Positions 7,208-15,684 of a stretch of DNA of 18,250 bases are shown piece by piece; positions within the stretch are counted from its first letter, which is position 1, and the number at the start of each line of letters is the position of its first letter. Origin of the DNA: CAYFJO01 sp964343305. GTDB taxonomy: Bacteria; Planctomycetota; Planctomycetia; Pirellulales; Pirellulaceae. The notes beneath the pieces were generated by a model. That model made no database searches, had not been told where the DNA came from, and was given only the letters and a program-made list of their open reading frames with translations. The stretch lies in assembly GCA_964343305.1 (NCBI GenBank), contig CAYFJO010000204.1:1-18250 (forward strand). The letters run 5' to 3'. The position numbers and the translations under genes are program-made.

Positions 7208-9547
7208 CTAGCGCGCATCCGCCCGTTTCTTCAGTTCATTCCTGGCATACGTTTGGTCGGCTTCGCTCAGCCGGCTGATGGGCAATTCGATGACACTTCC
7301 GCTGGTTCGCTTAAGCTGCAGCTTGCCGTCGGTCATGCCGATGAGGGCGGCTTGAACCGTGAAACTGCCGGTGATGTCGGTCCATTTCCGTTCGATCGGG
7401 CCGTCGGGTTTGCTCGGCATGGGCGGCATAGTGGACGGCCTCGATGTGGTTGGACGGGGCGTTGTCGACGGTTGGGAACCACGCGCATCGATGGCGGCAA
7501 TCGCTCGCTGGGCATAATGCATCAATCGAATGTCATTCCTGCTTTTCGCATCGCGCAAAGCATCCTGCATCGCCGCTTTGGTTTTTGGACCGCCGATCTT
7601 TCCCAAGATGTCGTAGACGTAGACTTGCAGAGTGCCACTTCTGGCTGGCAACAAAGCGAGCACTGCATCTTCGGCGGGCTGTCCCATCTTGATCAGTGCG
7701 GCTTTGGCATAAGTGCTTGCTAACGAAGTTCTCAAGGCTTCGGCTAGTTCGGGAGCCGACTTTGGATCCCCGATGCCGCCTAGCGCTTGGATGGCACTTC
7801 GGGTAAAACTACTGTTGCGTAGGCGAACAAACCGCAGGACCTCGTCGGTGTTTTGCGTCGTCCCCCACTTTTCAACTGTATCCAAGCAACGATCAATAGC
7901 CGATCGATCTTTCCACCCTTCTTCGCGCAACAATTTCAAGACCACATTCAACGCGGTCGAGACATCCTTGTGGTAGGATTCATCCGCATCTTGATCTTGT
8001 AGCCAACGGAGCGCGGAAACAAACGTTGCACGTTCACCGCCGTTGAGGTCTTTCAAAGTTTGTTTGAACAGCGCATCCGTGCCGATATCAAACTGCTTCA
8101 GCAATCTTCGCGCTCGAATCTGAACCGAAAGATCGCTGTGATGGAAGTGCGCAAGCACGGCATCGGCAGCCGAGGGTCCAATTTCTTGCAGGGCCTTTTC
8201 CGCGTAGCTGCCGAAATAAAGATTGGCCAGCGCGCGAGCCAGAACCGGTATCGCGTCCGGGTCTTTGCTCTTGCCAAGTAGCGTGATGACCTGCGGCATT
8301 GCTTGACTCGCATCGGGAGCAAGCACGTCACACGCGGCGATCAAAGCCTTGCTGCTTTGCGGCCGAATCCAGATTCCTAGCGCACGGACTGCCGTGTCCG
8401 GGACATCTTTCTTTTGAATCGCTTGTTCGAGCGCTTGCGCAACTTCATCGTGTTGCGCTGCGACGACTTCTTGTTTGCTCAGCCATTCACCTGCCGACGC
8501 GACGACTTTTGGATCGTCGGATGCGAGATCTTTGGCGCATTGCAAGTTGACCATGTCTTTCAAATTCCATTCGACCAGCAAATCACGGGCAGATCTGCGC
8601 GTCGAGAAGTCTTGGTCGTTGACAAAGCGAACCACCTCCGTTGCGGCCTGAGGCCCGAACTTTTCTAACGCTTTTTTGGCATCAGAATTCTTCATTTGGC
8701 TAGCAAGCAACGCGGCAGCTTTGGGGTCGCCGGTCGCACCGAGGGCCGCGAAGAATCTGGTTTGGTTGTAACTGCTCGTGCTCTTGTTGCACAAGCTCAT
8801 GAGGGCGTCCGTATTGACAGGCGTGGCAAATTCTTCCAGAACACGCAAAGTGTCGGATTGAAAACGTGGGCTTTCTACCAATGGGTTAAGGGCTTGGCAA
8901 ATCTCGTCCTGGTGACTCCCCAGATTTGATTGACCGCTAAGCCAACGTAGGGCACTATCAATTCGATTCGGATCGTCCGACCGCAATGCCTGAACCGCAT
9001 CGCGCGGGGAGTTAATGGACGTGGGAAAGCGCGAAGGTGACGGGCGCGGCGTACTGGGAATCGTTGAATTGCTGTTGCTTTGATAGGTTGTGGCCCGGTT
9101 GCCGGGATTATCGGCGTTTCCGTTGTTGGCGATTGGTCGGGAAAACGATGGCCGCCCGGACGTCGCGATGGCGTCGGTGGGTGGAAAAAGCCAAAAACCA
9201 AGAGCAAACGCGCCGGCGATCATTGCCAGACCAAAAAACACGCCGAGTAATCGAACGCCGAATGGCATCCCAGCGTGTGCCCGCAGAGGCGGCATGTTTT
9301 CCAATGCATAGGGATTTGCTGGCTTACCGGCCGCGTTGTTGGGCGATTGAGGCGTGATTGGCGCTGGATGAGTGTACTGTTCGTGCGGGACGATTTGCGC
9401 TTGAATTGGAGCAGCACCAGGTTGTGGCTGTGGGGCCTGCGGATGCTGTCCTTGTGGGGATTGGCCAGCGCCTGGTTGGTGGACCTGTGCATCTTGCCCG
9501 GTCGGCGGCTGATTGTATTGAGGGGCGTTCACGGCTGCCTCAAACAT
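7208..9547 (-). CDS. HEAT-repeat membrane protein with C-terminal SHD1 domain
   Basis: This 779-residue protein starts at an ATG (9547-9545). Residues 1-90 are rich in Pro, Gln and Ala and probably unstructured in the cytoplasm. One membrane helix covers about 97-121 (VRLLGVFFGLAMIAGAFALGF). Residues 125-175 are a Ser/Asn/Pro linker. From about 180 to 690 there are repeated helical pairs with HEAT/PBS-lyase-type signatures such as ALGATGDPKAA, ALGGIGDPKSAPELAEAL and ILGKIGGPKTKAA. From about 720 an SHD1-type domain follows (RKWTDITGSF, DGKLQLKRTSG, LPISRLSEADQ). In yeast Sla1 this domain binds short peptide motifs, and it is widespread in planctomycete exported proteins. The layout suggests a scaffold that presents a peptide-binding module outside the membrane. 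Partner unknown. The gene is divergent from the sialidase-like gene across 153 bases. Confidence 0.82.
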   Translation of the reverse strand: MFEAAVNAPQYNQPPTGQDAQVHQPGAGQSPQGQHPQAPQPQPGAAPIQAQIVPHEQYTHPAPITPQSPNNAAGKPANPYALENMPPLRAHAGMPFGVRLLGVFFGLAMIAGAFALGFWLFPPTDAIATSGRPSFSRPIANNGNADNPGNRATTYQSNSNSTIPSTPRPSPSRFPTSINSPRDAVQALRSDDPNRIDSALRWLSGQSNLGSHQDEICQALNPLVESPRFQSDTLRVLEEFATPVNTDALMSLCNKSTSSYNQTRFFAALGATGDPKAAALLASQMKNSDAKKALEKFGPQAATEVVRFVNDQDFSTRRSARDLLVEWNLKDMVNLQCAKDLASDDPKVVASAGEWLSKQEVVAAQHDEVAQALEQAIQKKDVPDTAVRALGIWIRPQSSKALIAACDVLAPDASQAMPQVITLLGKSKDPDAIPVLARALANLYFGSYAEKALQEIGPSAADAVLAHFHHSDLSVQIRARRLLKQFDIGTDALFKQTLKDLNGGERATFVSALRWLQDQDADESYHKDVSTALNVVLKLLREEGWKDRSAIDRCLDTVEKWGTTQNTDEVLRFVRLRNSSFTRSAIQALGGIGDPKSAPELAEALRTSLASTYAKAALIKMGQPAEDAVLALLPARSGTLQVYVYDILGKIGGPKTKAAMQDALRDAKSRNDIRLMHYAQRAIAAIDARGSQPSTTPRPTTSRPSTMPPMPSKPDGPIERKWTDITGSFTVQAALIGMTDGKLQLKRTSGSVIELPISRLSEADQTYARNELKKRADAR

Positions 9548-9700
9548 AAAACAAGAAACATCTTTGCCTGCTGACTCAATTCTAACGTAATGTCAGCACG
9601 TTCAACAAGATTCGACCACAACATCGAACCAGTGCGATCCGTTTCAGCTAAAATGCAAAGACACAACGGAACAACAATTCCATCATTCCAAGGAAACGTC

Positions 9701-10801
9701 ATGGCAAATTCCACTCACTCCACCAATGCCGTTCGACAGATCTCTACTTTGAATCTCGTGGTGGCGATTGCCACGTTGGCAACATCGGCGATCGCGGGAC
9801 CACCAGAAGTAAGAGTCTCGAACATCCGCCGCGTTTTCCACAATGGCGAGCACAACGCGTTCACGGACCTGGTTCGATTCCGTGACAAGTTCTATTTGAC
9901 GTTCCGCAGTTGTCCCGATGGACACATGGTTCATCCCACGGCGTCGATCATCATCCTGGCCAGCGACGACGCAAAAGAGTGGCATCAAGTTCATCGCTTT
10001 CGCGTCGCCAAGCGCGACACACGCGATCCGCATTTTCTAGTGTTCAAGGAAAGACTGTTTGTTTACACGGGGACGTGGTACAGCGGTGCAACGACACTGC
10101 CGCGCGACCAGTACGACTTGAATTTGCACCTGGGATACGCCGCCTGGTCGGTGGACGGAACCAAGTGGCACAGTCCAATTCTGCTCGACGGCACTTTTGG
10201 GCATTACATTTGGAAAGCAAATACATTCGGCGGCAAAGCATACCTATGTGGCCGTCGTAAGATCGATTTTGAAGTTCTGGCGCGTGGCGAACCACGCGAA
10301 ACGGAGTCGCTGATGCTGGAAAGTGATGACGGACTGATTTGGCGCAAGCGGGCCACTTTCCAAGAAATTGCGGGCGATGAAACGGCCTTTCAGTTTGAGC
10401 AAGATGGCACTGTGATCGGCATTGGCCGGCGAGGCGGAGACAAGGCTCAATTGCTGCAATCTTCGCCGCCATACACGAAATGGAAACGCACTGAGCTGAA
10501 TCGCTATATTGGCGGTCCGTTGATTATCCGCTGGGGCGATCGCTATGTGGTCGGAGGACGCAAGATGATTGACAAGCAGGGTCCGAAGACTTCGATGTAT
10601 TGGCTCGTTGGCACGGACCTTCACGAATTCGCCGAACTACCCAGCGGCGGCGACACCTCCTATCCGGGATTCATCGAATTTAGCCCCACGCGCGCGATGA
10701 TGTCTTGGTATTCGTCGCACGAAAAAGATGAAAAAGGCAGATCCATCACTGCGATTTACCTGGCGGATCTCGAAATCGAAAACCAAAATCAGCGGCGCTG
10801 A
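9701..10801 (+). CDS. Secreted sialidase-like (BNR/Asp-box) beta-propeller protein
   Basis: The frame is open from 9590, but the ATG at 9701 was chosen because AAGGAA at 9690-9695 is well placed and a signal peptide follows directly: hydrophobic LNLVVAIATLATSAIA at 17-32 with cleavage after AIA. The 366-residue product contains degenerate Asp-boxes of the SxDxxxxW type at 88-94 (SDDAKEW), 150-156 (SVDGTKW) and 208-214 (SDDGLIW), spaced about 60 residues apart as in blades of a propeller. Motifs such as NAFTDLVRF and KFYLTFR at the start resemble planctomycete proteins annotated as exo-alpha-sialidases or uncharacterised glycosidases. A full sialidase catalytic set (Arg triad, Tyr/Glu pair) cannot be assigned from this reading, so sialic acid specificity is not claimed. 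Likely periplasmic. Confidence 0.75.
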   Translation: MANSTHSTNAVRQISTLNLVVAIATLATSAIAGPPEVRVSNIRRVFHNGEHNAFTDLVRFRDKFYLTFRSCPDGHMVHPTASIIILASDDAKEWHQVHRFRVAKRDTRDPHFLVFKERLFVYTGTWYSGATTLPRDQYDLNLHLGYAAWSVDGTKWHSPILLDGTFGHYIWKANTFGGKAYLCGRRKIDFEVLARGEPRETESLMLESDDGLIWRKRATFQEIAGDETAFQFEQDGTVIGIGRRGGDKAQLLQSSPPYTKWKRTELNRYIGGPLIIRWGDRYVVGGRKMIDKQGPKTSMYWLVGTDLHEFAELPSGGDTSYPGFIEFSPTRAMMSWYSSHEKDEKGRSITAIYLADLEIENQNQRR

Positions 10802-10824
10802 ACGATCGTGACGTGCACATGATG

Positions 10825-11007
10825 TCAAAAGCTCTCGATGGCAGAGAGTTCATCCTTGGTTGGCATGTGTTCTCCCGGTTTGAAATTCTGGATATCAGGA
10901 GGAGTCGTATCGTAGTTCTCGATGGATTCGATTGAGCCGTCCGAATAGAAACGATACCAGGTACCAACACGATTCCCGTGCACATAACGGCTACGGGATC
11001 GTACCAA
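10825..11007 (-). pseudogene. Small MORN-like open frame, probable gene remnant
   Basis: A 60-codon frame starts at a TTG with no clear ribosome site. HGNRVGTWYRFYSDGSIES in the middle matches the GxRxGxWxxFYxxGxxxS pattern of MORN/YwqK-type repeats, and the remaining Pro-containing tail ends KDELSAIESF. The frame extends to about 11031, where an in-frame TGA stops it. Family members normally carry several repeats, so a single repeat plus tail suggests the C-terminal remnant of a longer gene. It could instead be a very small real protein. Confidence 0.35.
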
Positions 11008-11294
11008 GTCGAACGCCGCCTGATGATTCAGATTGCTCGGTCATGGGCCCGTCAAGTTACTGACAATTGAGTCTGCTTCAACCCTATTGTCAGCGATCAC
11101 TGGCGGCAGTGCTAGCTCATCTGCATTGCTCCTTGTTTCGCTGATCTGGACGACCATCTCGCGTTTCGTTATTCTTCGCCCCTCTTCTTGGCAGTCAGCC
11201 AGGGTTTGTTTTAACCAAGCAGTTCATCCCCTTACTTCCACCCGGCCTTCGCGCTTCCACCAACGCGTGCGGACGGCCTGCAAAGCGTTTTATC
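11008..11294. other. Leader / intergenic region upstream of flhA
   Basis: About 287 bases without a supported gene. The open frame across it on the plus strand from 11033 is a shadow that runs into flhA. A short palindrome, CACTG-GCGG-CAGTG, lies at about 11099-11112. No clear -35/-10, sigma-54 -24/-12 or sigma-28 element was found by eye, and no strong Shine-Dalgarno sequence precedes the flhA ATG. The flagellar block's promoter may still be here. Confidence 0.4.
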
Positions 11295-13358
11295 ATGTCG
11301 CGACTTTCACGGTGGCAAGATTTGATTTTGCCAATCGGGATCATCTCCAGTGTGCTGGTGATCATGGTCCCGTTGCCGACTGCGCTGATGGACGTGTTAC
11401 TGGCAGCGAACATCACTGTTGCCGTCATCGTGCTGCTTACGACGATCTACGTGAAAACTCCGCTGGAGTTCAGTATTTTTCCGTCGCTGTTACTGGCGAC
11501 GACCCTCGGGCGACTCGTGTTGAACGTTGCTACCACGCGGTTGATTCTCACCCGTGCTGGCACCTATGAGCTGGACGCCGCGGGTGGGGTGATCCAGAGT
11601 TTCGGTGATTTTGTCGCCGGCGATCGCATCGTGGTGGGCATTATCATCTTCGTCATTATCGTGGTGATCCAATTCGTGGTCATCACAAAGGGTGCGACGC
11701 GAATCAGTGAAGTCGCGGCGAGATTCGCGTTGGACGGCATGCCGGGCCGCCAAATGGCGATCGATGCCGACTTGAACGCTGGGATCATCGACGAGCACGA
11801 AGCGCAGCGGCGTCGCGAAGAAATCACGCAACAGGCAGACTTTTACGGAGCGATGGATGGTGCCAGCAAATTCGTTCGCGGCGACGCGATCGCCGGCATT
11901 ATTATCACGCTGGTGAATATTGTCGGCGGGCTGGTCATCGGTGTTTTCGAATCGGGCATGTCGCTGGTTGACGCCGCCGAAATCTTCACAAAGCTGACGA
12001 TCGGCGACGGATTGGTTAGCCAAGTGCCAGCATTCTTGATTTCGTTGGCAGCCGGTTTGCTAGTCACACGAAGCACGCAAGCCGTGAATCTGCCTTCCGA
12101 GTTCTTGAGGCAACTGTTTTCCCGCCCGCAAGCGTTGGCCGTGGCTGGCGGATTCGTGGCGGTGTTGATCTTTACGAGCTTGCCCACGCTGCCGCTGCTG
12201 ACGATCGGTGGCGGTTGCATCGGGTTGGCTTATATTCTGACGAATGTCGACGAAGAAACGAAACGCAAAGAAGCGGCCGAGCAAGCGGAAGCCCAGAGAC
12301 AGCAAAAGCCCGATGAACGAATCGAAGACTACCTGTCGATCGACCCAATGGAGATGGAAATTGGCGTTGGACTGATCCGGCTGGCCGATCCCAATCGTGG
12401 CGGTGATCTACTGCAGCGAATCACTGGAGTGCGGCAAGGCGTCGCGGCGGACATTGGCATTATTCTGCCTAAGGTTCGCATCCGTGACAACATGCAACTG
12501 GGCGAGAACGACTATCGCATCAAGATCGCGAACAACCCGGTGGCCTCCGCGATGGTGTATCCCACGCGTCTGTTGGCGATGGACTCGGGAATGACCAGCG
12601 GCACGATTTCTGGCGAACCGGCGCGTGATCCGGCGTTTAACCAACCGGCTGTGTGGATCGAAACCGGTGTCCGCGACCAGGCCGAGATGCTTGGATACAC
12701 GCCGGTCGAACCGTCGGCCGTGCTGGCCACGCACCTGCAGGAAGTCGTCCGTCGTCACGCCGAAGACATCCTCAACCGCGACGCAACCAAACATCTGATT
12801 GATGAATTGAAAAAGACTTCGCCAGCGGTAGTCGATGAGCTGATTCCCGGACAATTAAAGCTCGCGGAAGTCCAGCAAGTGTTGCAGATGTTGCTTCGCG
12901 AAGAGGTGCCGATTCGTCAGCTTGGTTTGATCCTCGAAACGCTCGGCGATCATGCGGCCCGCACGAAAGATCCTGTTTGGTTGACGGAGTATGTACGTCA
13001 TCGTCTGGCCCGGACGCTTTGTTCGCGCTATCGCGACGACGAGGCCCGATTGCACGTCATTACGTTGGACCCGGCGCTGGAAGATCGCATCTCGGCGGGC
13101 ATCGAACACAACGAGCGCGGCTTGTTTGTCCGCATGTCGCCGCAAGCGATTGAAACCACTTGTAACTTGATCGGAGCGGAGTTGGACAAGCTGACGCGGA
13201 TGGGACACAAACCCATCGTGCTGGTCAGCCCCCAAATTCGGCCTGGCCTGAAACAACTCACATCGGCACATTTATCGCGATTGACCGTGCTGAGCTACAA
13301 CGAAGTGACACGCGACACGAAGATCGAATCGGTCGGCGTTGTGACAGACGTAAGTTAG
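11295..13358 (+). CDS. flhA: Flagellar biosynthesis protein FlhA (type III export gate)
   Basis: This 687-residue protein is the usual length for FlhA, the nonameric export gate of the flagellar type III secretion apparatus in the inner membrane. Residues 10-315 hold about eight membrane helices. KTPLEFSIFPSLLLATTLGR at 54-73 and RLVLNVATTRLIL are the FHIPEP family signature. The cytoplasmic loop carries GRQMAIDADLNAG at 151-163 and MDGASKFVRGDAIAG at 187-201, whose Asp corresponds to the residue needed for proton-driven export in Salmonella. Residues after 318 form a charged linker and the large C-terminal domain that docks chaperone-substrate complexes (YRIKIANNPVA and PTRLLAMDSG within it). 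The stop is 38 bases before flhF, so they form an operon. Nothing is truncated. Very confident. Confidence 0.97.
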   Translation: MSRLSRWQDLILPIGIISSVLVIMVPLPTALMDVLLAANITVAVIVLLTTIYVKTPLEFSIFPSLLLATTLGRLVLNVATTRLILTRAGTYELDAAGGVIQSFGDFVAGDRIVVGIIIFVIIVVIQFVVITKGATRISEVAARFALDGMPGRQMAIDADLNAGIIDEHEAQRRREEITQQADFYGAMDGASKFVRGDAIAGIIITLVNIVGGLVIGVFESGMSLVDAAEIFTKLTIGDGLVSQVPAFLISLAAGLLVTRSTQAVNLPSEFLRQLFSRPQALAVAGGFVAVLIFTSLPTLPLLTIGGGCIGLAYILTNVDEETKRKEAAEQAEAQRQQKPDERIEDYLSIDPMEMEIGVGLIRLADPNRGGDLLQRITGVRQGVAADIGIILPKVRIRDNMQLGENDYRIKIANNPVASAMVYPTRLLAMDSGMTSGTISGEPARDPAFNQPAVWIETGVRDQAEMLGYTPVEPSAVLATHLQEVVRRHAEDILNRDATKHLIDELKKTSPAVVDELIPGQLKLAEVQQVLQMLLREEVPIRQLGLILETLGDHAARTKDPVWLTEYVRHRLARTLCSRYRDDEARLHVITLDPALEDRISAGIEHNERGLFVRMSPQAIETTCNLIGAELDKLTRMGHKPIVLVSPQIRPGLKQLTSAHLSRLTVLSYNEVTRDTKIESVGVVTDVS

Positions 13359-13396
13359 TCGCCTTTCGCGAAGCGAAAAGCGACACCGGAGGAAAC

Positions 13397-14587
13397 ATGA
13401 ATACGAAAACCTACCGAGTGAAATCGATGCAGGAGGCGTTGCGATTGATTCGGCGCGACTTGGGGCCGGACGCGTCGGTGTTGCACACACGTGAAGTGTC
13501 CGGTGGGCTGTTGCGTTGGATGGTGGGTTCGCGACAACTCGAAGTGACCGCGTCTCGTGAAGTCAGCGTGCCCAGTCGCATTCCCCAGGCCGCTGAAGTC
13601 GAGCCAACGGTGGAACGTGAAGTCTCGTCGCCGCCAACAACGTGGCACGCCGCCGTTCCGCCCGCACATGAAATCGATTATCGCAGCAAGTTTCGAAACG
13701 ATCTCAAAACCCAGTCGTCTGACTTGCCTTCCATGATGGACAAGCTTGGCACATACACCGAATCGCACGTTTCCAGCGCGATGCCCGAATCGCTGTTCCA
13801 ACTTTTTACCGAGTTGATCGACGCCGAAGTCAGCGAGGAACTTGCGCGTGAATTCATCGATCGAGTCAAAACGGAAGTGGGGAATATCGAATGCGAAGAA
13901 GCGGAATCGCTGAAAGCCCGCATCGCCCGTTGGATCGAAGACGAAATCACGACTTGCGGTCCCGTTCGAGTCACTTCCGGAAAACAGCGCATCGCGGCTT
14001 TGATCGGCCCGACCGGTGTTGGCAAAACAACGACCATCGCCAAGTTGGCCGCCAACTTTCGGCTCCGAGACCGATGCCGCGTGGGCTTGATCACGGTCGA
14101 TACGTATCGCATCGCGGCCGTCGAGCAACTGCGAACGTATGCTGACATCATGGACCTGCCGATGGAAGTGGTGTCCACGCCGCGCGAAATGCGCCAAGCG
14201 ATCGAGAGGTTCGACGATCTTGATCTCATTTTGCTAGACACCGCGGGCCGCAGTCCGCGTGACGAAGTCAAAATCCAGGAGTTGAAATCCATGCTTGCCG
14301 AGGCCCAGCCGGACGAAGTTCATTTGGTCTTGAGCGTCGTGGCTGGCACGTCCAGCTTGAAAAAAACGGCGGTGAGATTCGCCGAAGCCGGGGCGACCGC
14401 ATTGATTTTGACCAAACTGGACGAGTCACACAGCTTGGGCAACTTGTTACCGCTGGTCCGAAGTTGCCGTTTGCCTTTGAGTTACACAACCAACGGACAG
14501 AACGTGCCAGACGATATCGCCAAGGCAGACAAGAAAGAATTAGCAAAGAATATCCTAGGGGTCGAGAGTCAAGGGACGAGAGTCTAG
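13397..14587 (+). CDS. flhF: Flagellar placement GTPase FlhF (SRP-type)
   Basis: FlhF is the third SRP-type GTPase and sets where and how many flagella are built. The N-terminal segment (MNTKTYRVKSMQEALRLI, 1-18; DLGPDASVLHTREV, 21-34) is the typical B-domain start, followed by a low-conservation linker to about 125 and a helical N domain. The G domain has GPTGVGKTTT at 204-213, DTYRIAAVEQLR at 235-246, DTAGR at 281-285 and TKLDE at 339-343. The 396-residue length is normal. A GGAGG at about 13388-13392 precedes the ATG. The last seven codons (ESQGTRV) lie inside a palindromic repeat that continues into the gap before flhG, so the natural C-terminus seems to have been replaced. It should pair with the FlhG protein encoded next. 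Confidence 0.96.
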   Translation: MNTKTYRVKSMQEALRLIRRDLGPDASVLHTREVSGGLLRWMVGSRQLEVTASREVSVPSRIPQAAEVEPTVEREVSSPPTTWHAAVPPAHEIDYRSKFRNDLKTQSSDLPSMMDKLGTYTESHVSSAMPESLFQLFTELIDAEVSEELAREFIDRVKTEVGNIECEEAESLKARIARWIEDEITTCGPVRVTSGKQRIAALIGPTGVGKTTTIAKLAANFRLRDRCRVGLITVDTYRIAAVEQLRTYADIMDLPMEVVSTPREMRQAIERFDDLDLILLDTAGRSPRDEVKIQELKSMLAEAQPDEVHLVLSVVAGTSSLKKTAVRFAEAGATALILTKLDESHSLGNLLPLVRSCRLPLSYTTNGQNVPDDIAKADKKELAKNILGVESQGTRV

Positions 14588-14627
14588 AGCCGGAATCTCC
14601 TGCTCTTGTCTCTCCACCCTTGACTCT
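14565..14627. repeat. Palindromic repeat across the flhF stop codon
   Basis: AGAGTCAAGGG at 14565-14575 is perfectly complementary to CCCTTGACTCT at 14617-14627. Inside, ACGAGAG (14576-14582) pairs with CTCTTGT (14603-14609) with one G-T pair and a 7-base bulge on the right arm. A run of six T (14632-14637) follows after four further bases. The low-complexity GAGAGTC/GACGAGAG wording looks like a dispersed planctomycete repeat. It supplies the end of FlhF and leaves no room for a Shine-Dalgarno sequence before flhG, and it could act as a partial terminator or an mRNA stabiliser. Confidence 0.6.
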
Positions 14628-14641
14628 AAACTTTTTTAACC

Positions 14642-15478
14642 ATGCGTGACCAAGCAACCGAACTACGAAAGCTCGTCCTGCGTTCGATGCGACGCGAAGC
14701 TGCCAGCGCTGGCGATGCGCCTCGGCTGTTGCTGATGGCCGGCGGCAAAGGCGGCGTAGGGACCACGACATTGGCAGTCAATCTGTCGGTTGCCATGGCG
14801 CTGAACGGCGCGCGAGTAGTGCTGGTCGATGCCGACTTGTTTCGTTCGGATGTTGCCACGCTTTGCGGTCTGAGCGACCAAGCCAACGTTGGCGATGTGT
14901 TGACGGCACGCCGCGACATACACGAAGTGATTCAGCTCGGTCCGGCCGGCGTGCAAGTCATTCCTGGTCTGTGGGCGCGGGGCGATCTGACCGAAGTCTC
15001 TGAAACTCGGCTCGAGCGGATGATTAAACAGCTTCGCTCCTTGCGCCAGCACGCGGACGTCGTGATCATCGACGCGGGCAACGGCGCGGGCAAGATCGCT
15101 CAACGCTTTTGGCACGCGGCCGACGAAATCGTATTGACCACGACGCCGGATACGATGGCCGTGATGGACACCTATGCCGCGATCAAGGTTCTGGGGACAG
15201 CCGTGTCGTCGACCATTCGTATCTTGGTCAACCAGGCGGACGACACCACCGCTGACAATGTATTCCAACGGCTCAGTCAATCGTGCCAGCGTTTTTTGAG
15301 CCGCAAAGTCCACTCGCTGGGCTTCGTGGCCGCGGATTCGACAGTCAAAGACGCCGCCCGCGCCGCTTGCCCATTGATGTTCCATGCACCCGATGCGCAG
15401 GCAGCGAAGTGTATACAAAAGATTGCTACCACATTGTGCGACGAAAAAGATGGTCTACACATAGGGAAAGCAGCTTAA
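14642..15478 (+). CDS. flhG: MinD/ParA-like flagellar number regulator FlhG (FleN/YlxH)
   Basis: This 278-residue MinD-type ATPase is the regular partner of FlhF. It opens with MRDQATELRKL, a match to the DQAxxLR motif by which FlhG stimulates the FlhF GTPase. The deviant Walker A reads GGKGGVGTTT at 34-43: the signature lysine K36 is present, but the P-loop lysine expected in GKT is threonine, a form also seen in CpaE-like relatives. VLVDADLFRSD at 60-70 is the switch/A' segment and VVIIDAGNG forms Walker B. No clear C-terminal MinD membrane-targeting helix stands out. There is no ribosome site before the ATG; the preceding bases are a T-run and the 3' arm of a palindrome, so translation may depend on coupling or a leaderless-like start. 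The identity is firm from position and motifs; ATPase competence is uncertain. Confidence 0.9.
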   Translation: MRDQATELRKLVLRSMRREAASAGDAPRLLLMAGGKGGVGTTTLAVNLSVAMALNGARVVLVDADLFRSDVATLCGLSDQANVGDVLTARRDIHEVIQLGPAGVQVIPGLWARGDLTEVSETRLERMIKQLRSLRQHADVVIIDAGNGAGKIAQRFWHAADEIVLTTTPDTMAVMDTYAAIKVLGTAVSSTIRILVNQADDTTADNVFQRLSQSCQRFLSRKVHSLGFVAADSTVKDAARAACPLMFHAPDAQAAKCIQKIATTLCDEKDGLHIGKAA

Positions 15479-15615
15479 CCAATTCGAAGCCGAACTCGCG
15501 TGAGTTTGATCGTCGGAATTCCCACGAATTGTGCCACAATGATGTCGGAAAAAACAGCAAACTACGGAGAAACAAATAATTCCATAATTTGGATTTAACC
15601 AGCGATACCCTGATG

Positions 15616-15623
15616 GCCGATAA
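15616..15623 (+). promoter_or_regulatory. Possible sigma-28-type -10 element
   Basis: GCCGATAA at 15616-15623 is identical to the -10 consensus of flagellar sigma-28 promoters. The best -35 candidate is TTTAAC at 15594-15599, leaving 16-17 bases where 15 is usual after TAAA, so the match is partial. It lies about 80 bases before the 91-residue membrane protein gene and would allow autoregulation of the fliA-type gene downstream. The same bases also fall in a 14-codon frame (ATG 15614), which may be chance. Confidence 0.3.
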
Positions 15624-15651
15624 CCAGAAAGTGCCTCGCCGGGCCACCTGT

Positions 15652-15684
15652 CGTTAAACTGCGACGATTAAAGAAACTTTAACG
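15652..15684. other. AT-rich nested inverted repeats in the 5' leader
   Basis: CGTTAAA (15652-15658) is complementary to TTTAACG (15678-15684), and inside this TTAAAG (15668-15673) pairs with CTTTAA (15677-15682) around AAA. The two pairings exclude each other in part, so the leader could switch between two folds just before the ribosome site (GAAGG, about 15692) of the next gene. It could equally be a protein operator. Role unproven. Confidence 0.35.

Noticed and set aside
9590..9700. Longer start for the sialidase-like protein
   Set aside because: The extra 37 residues would put the signal peptide far from the N-terminus, whereas ATG 9701 has AAGGAA at the right distance.
11033..11569. 178-codon plus-strand frame overlapping the flhA start
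   Set aside because: The second half is an out-of-frame reading of flhA, and the first half shows no known motif or ribosome site.
15614..15658. 14-codon frame MADNQKVPRRATCR as a leader peptide
   Set aside because: There is no ribosome site, no run of regulatory codons, and it coincides with the GCCGATAA element, so chance is the better explanation.
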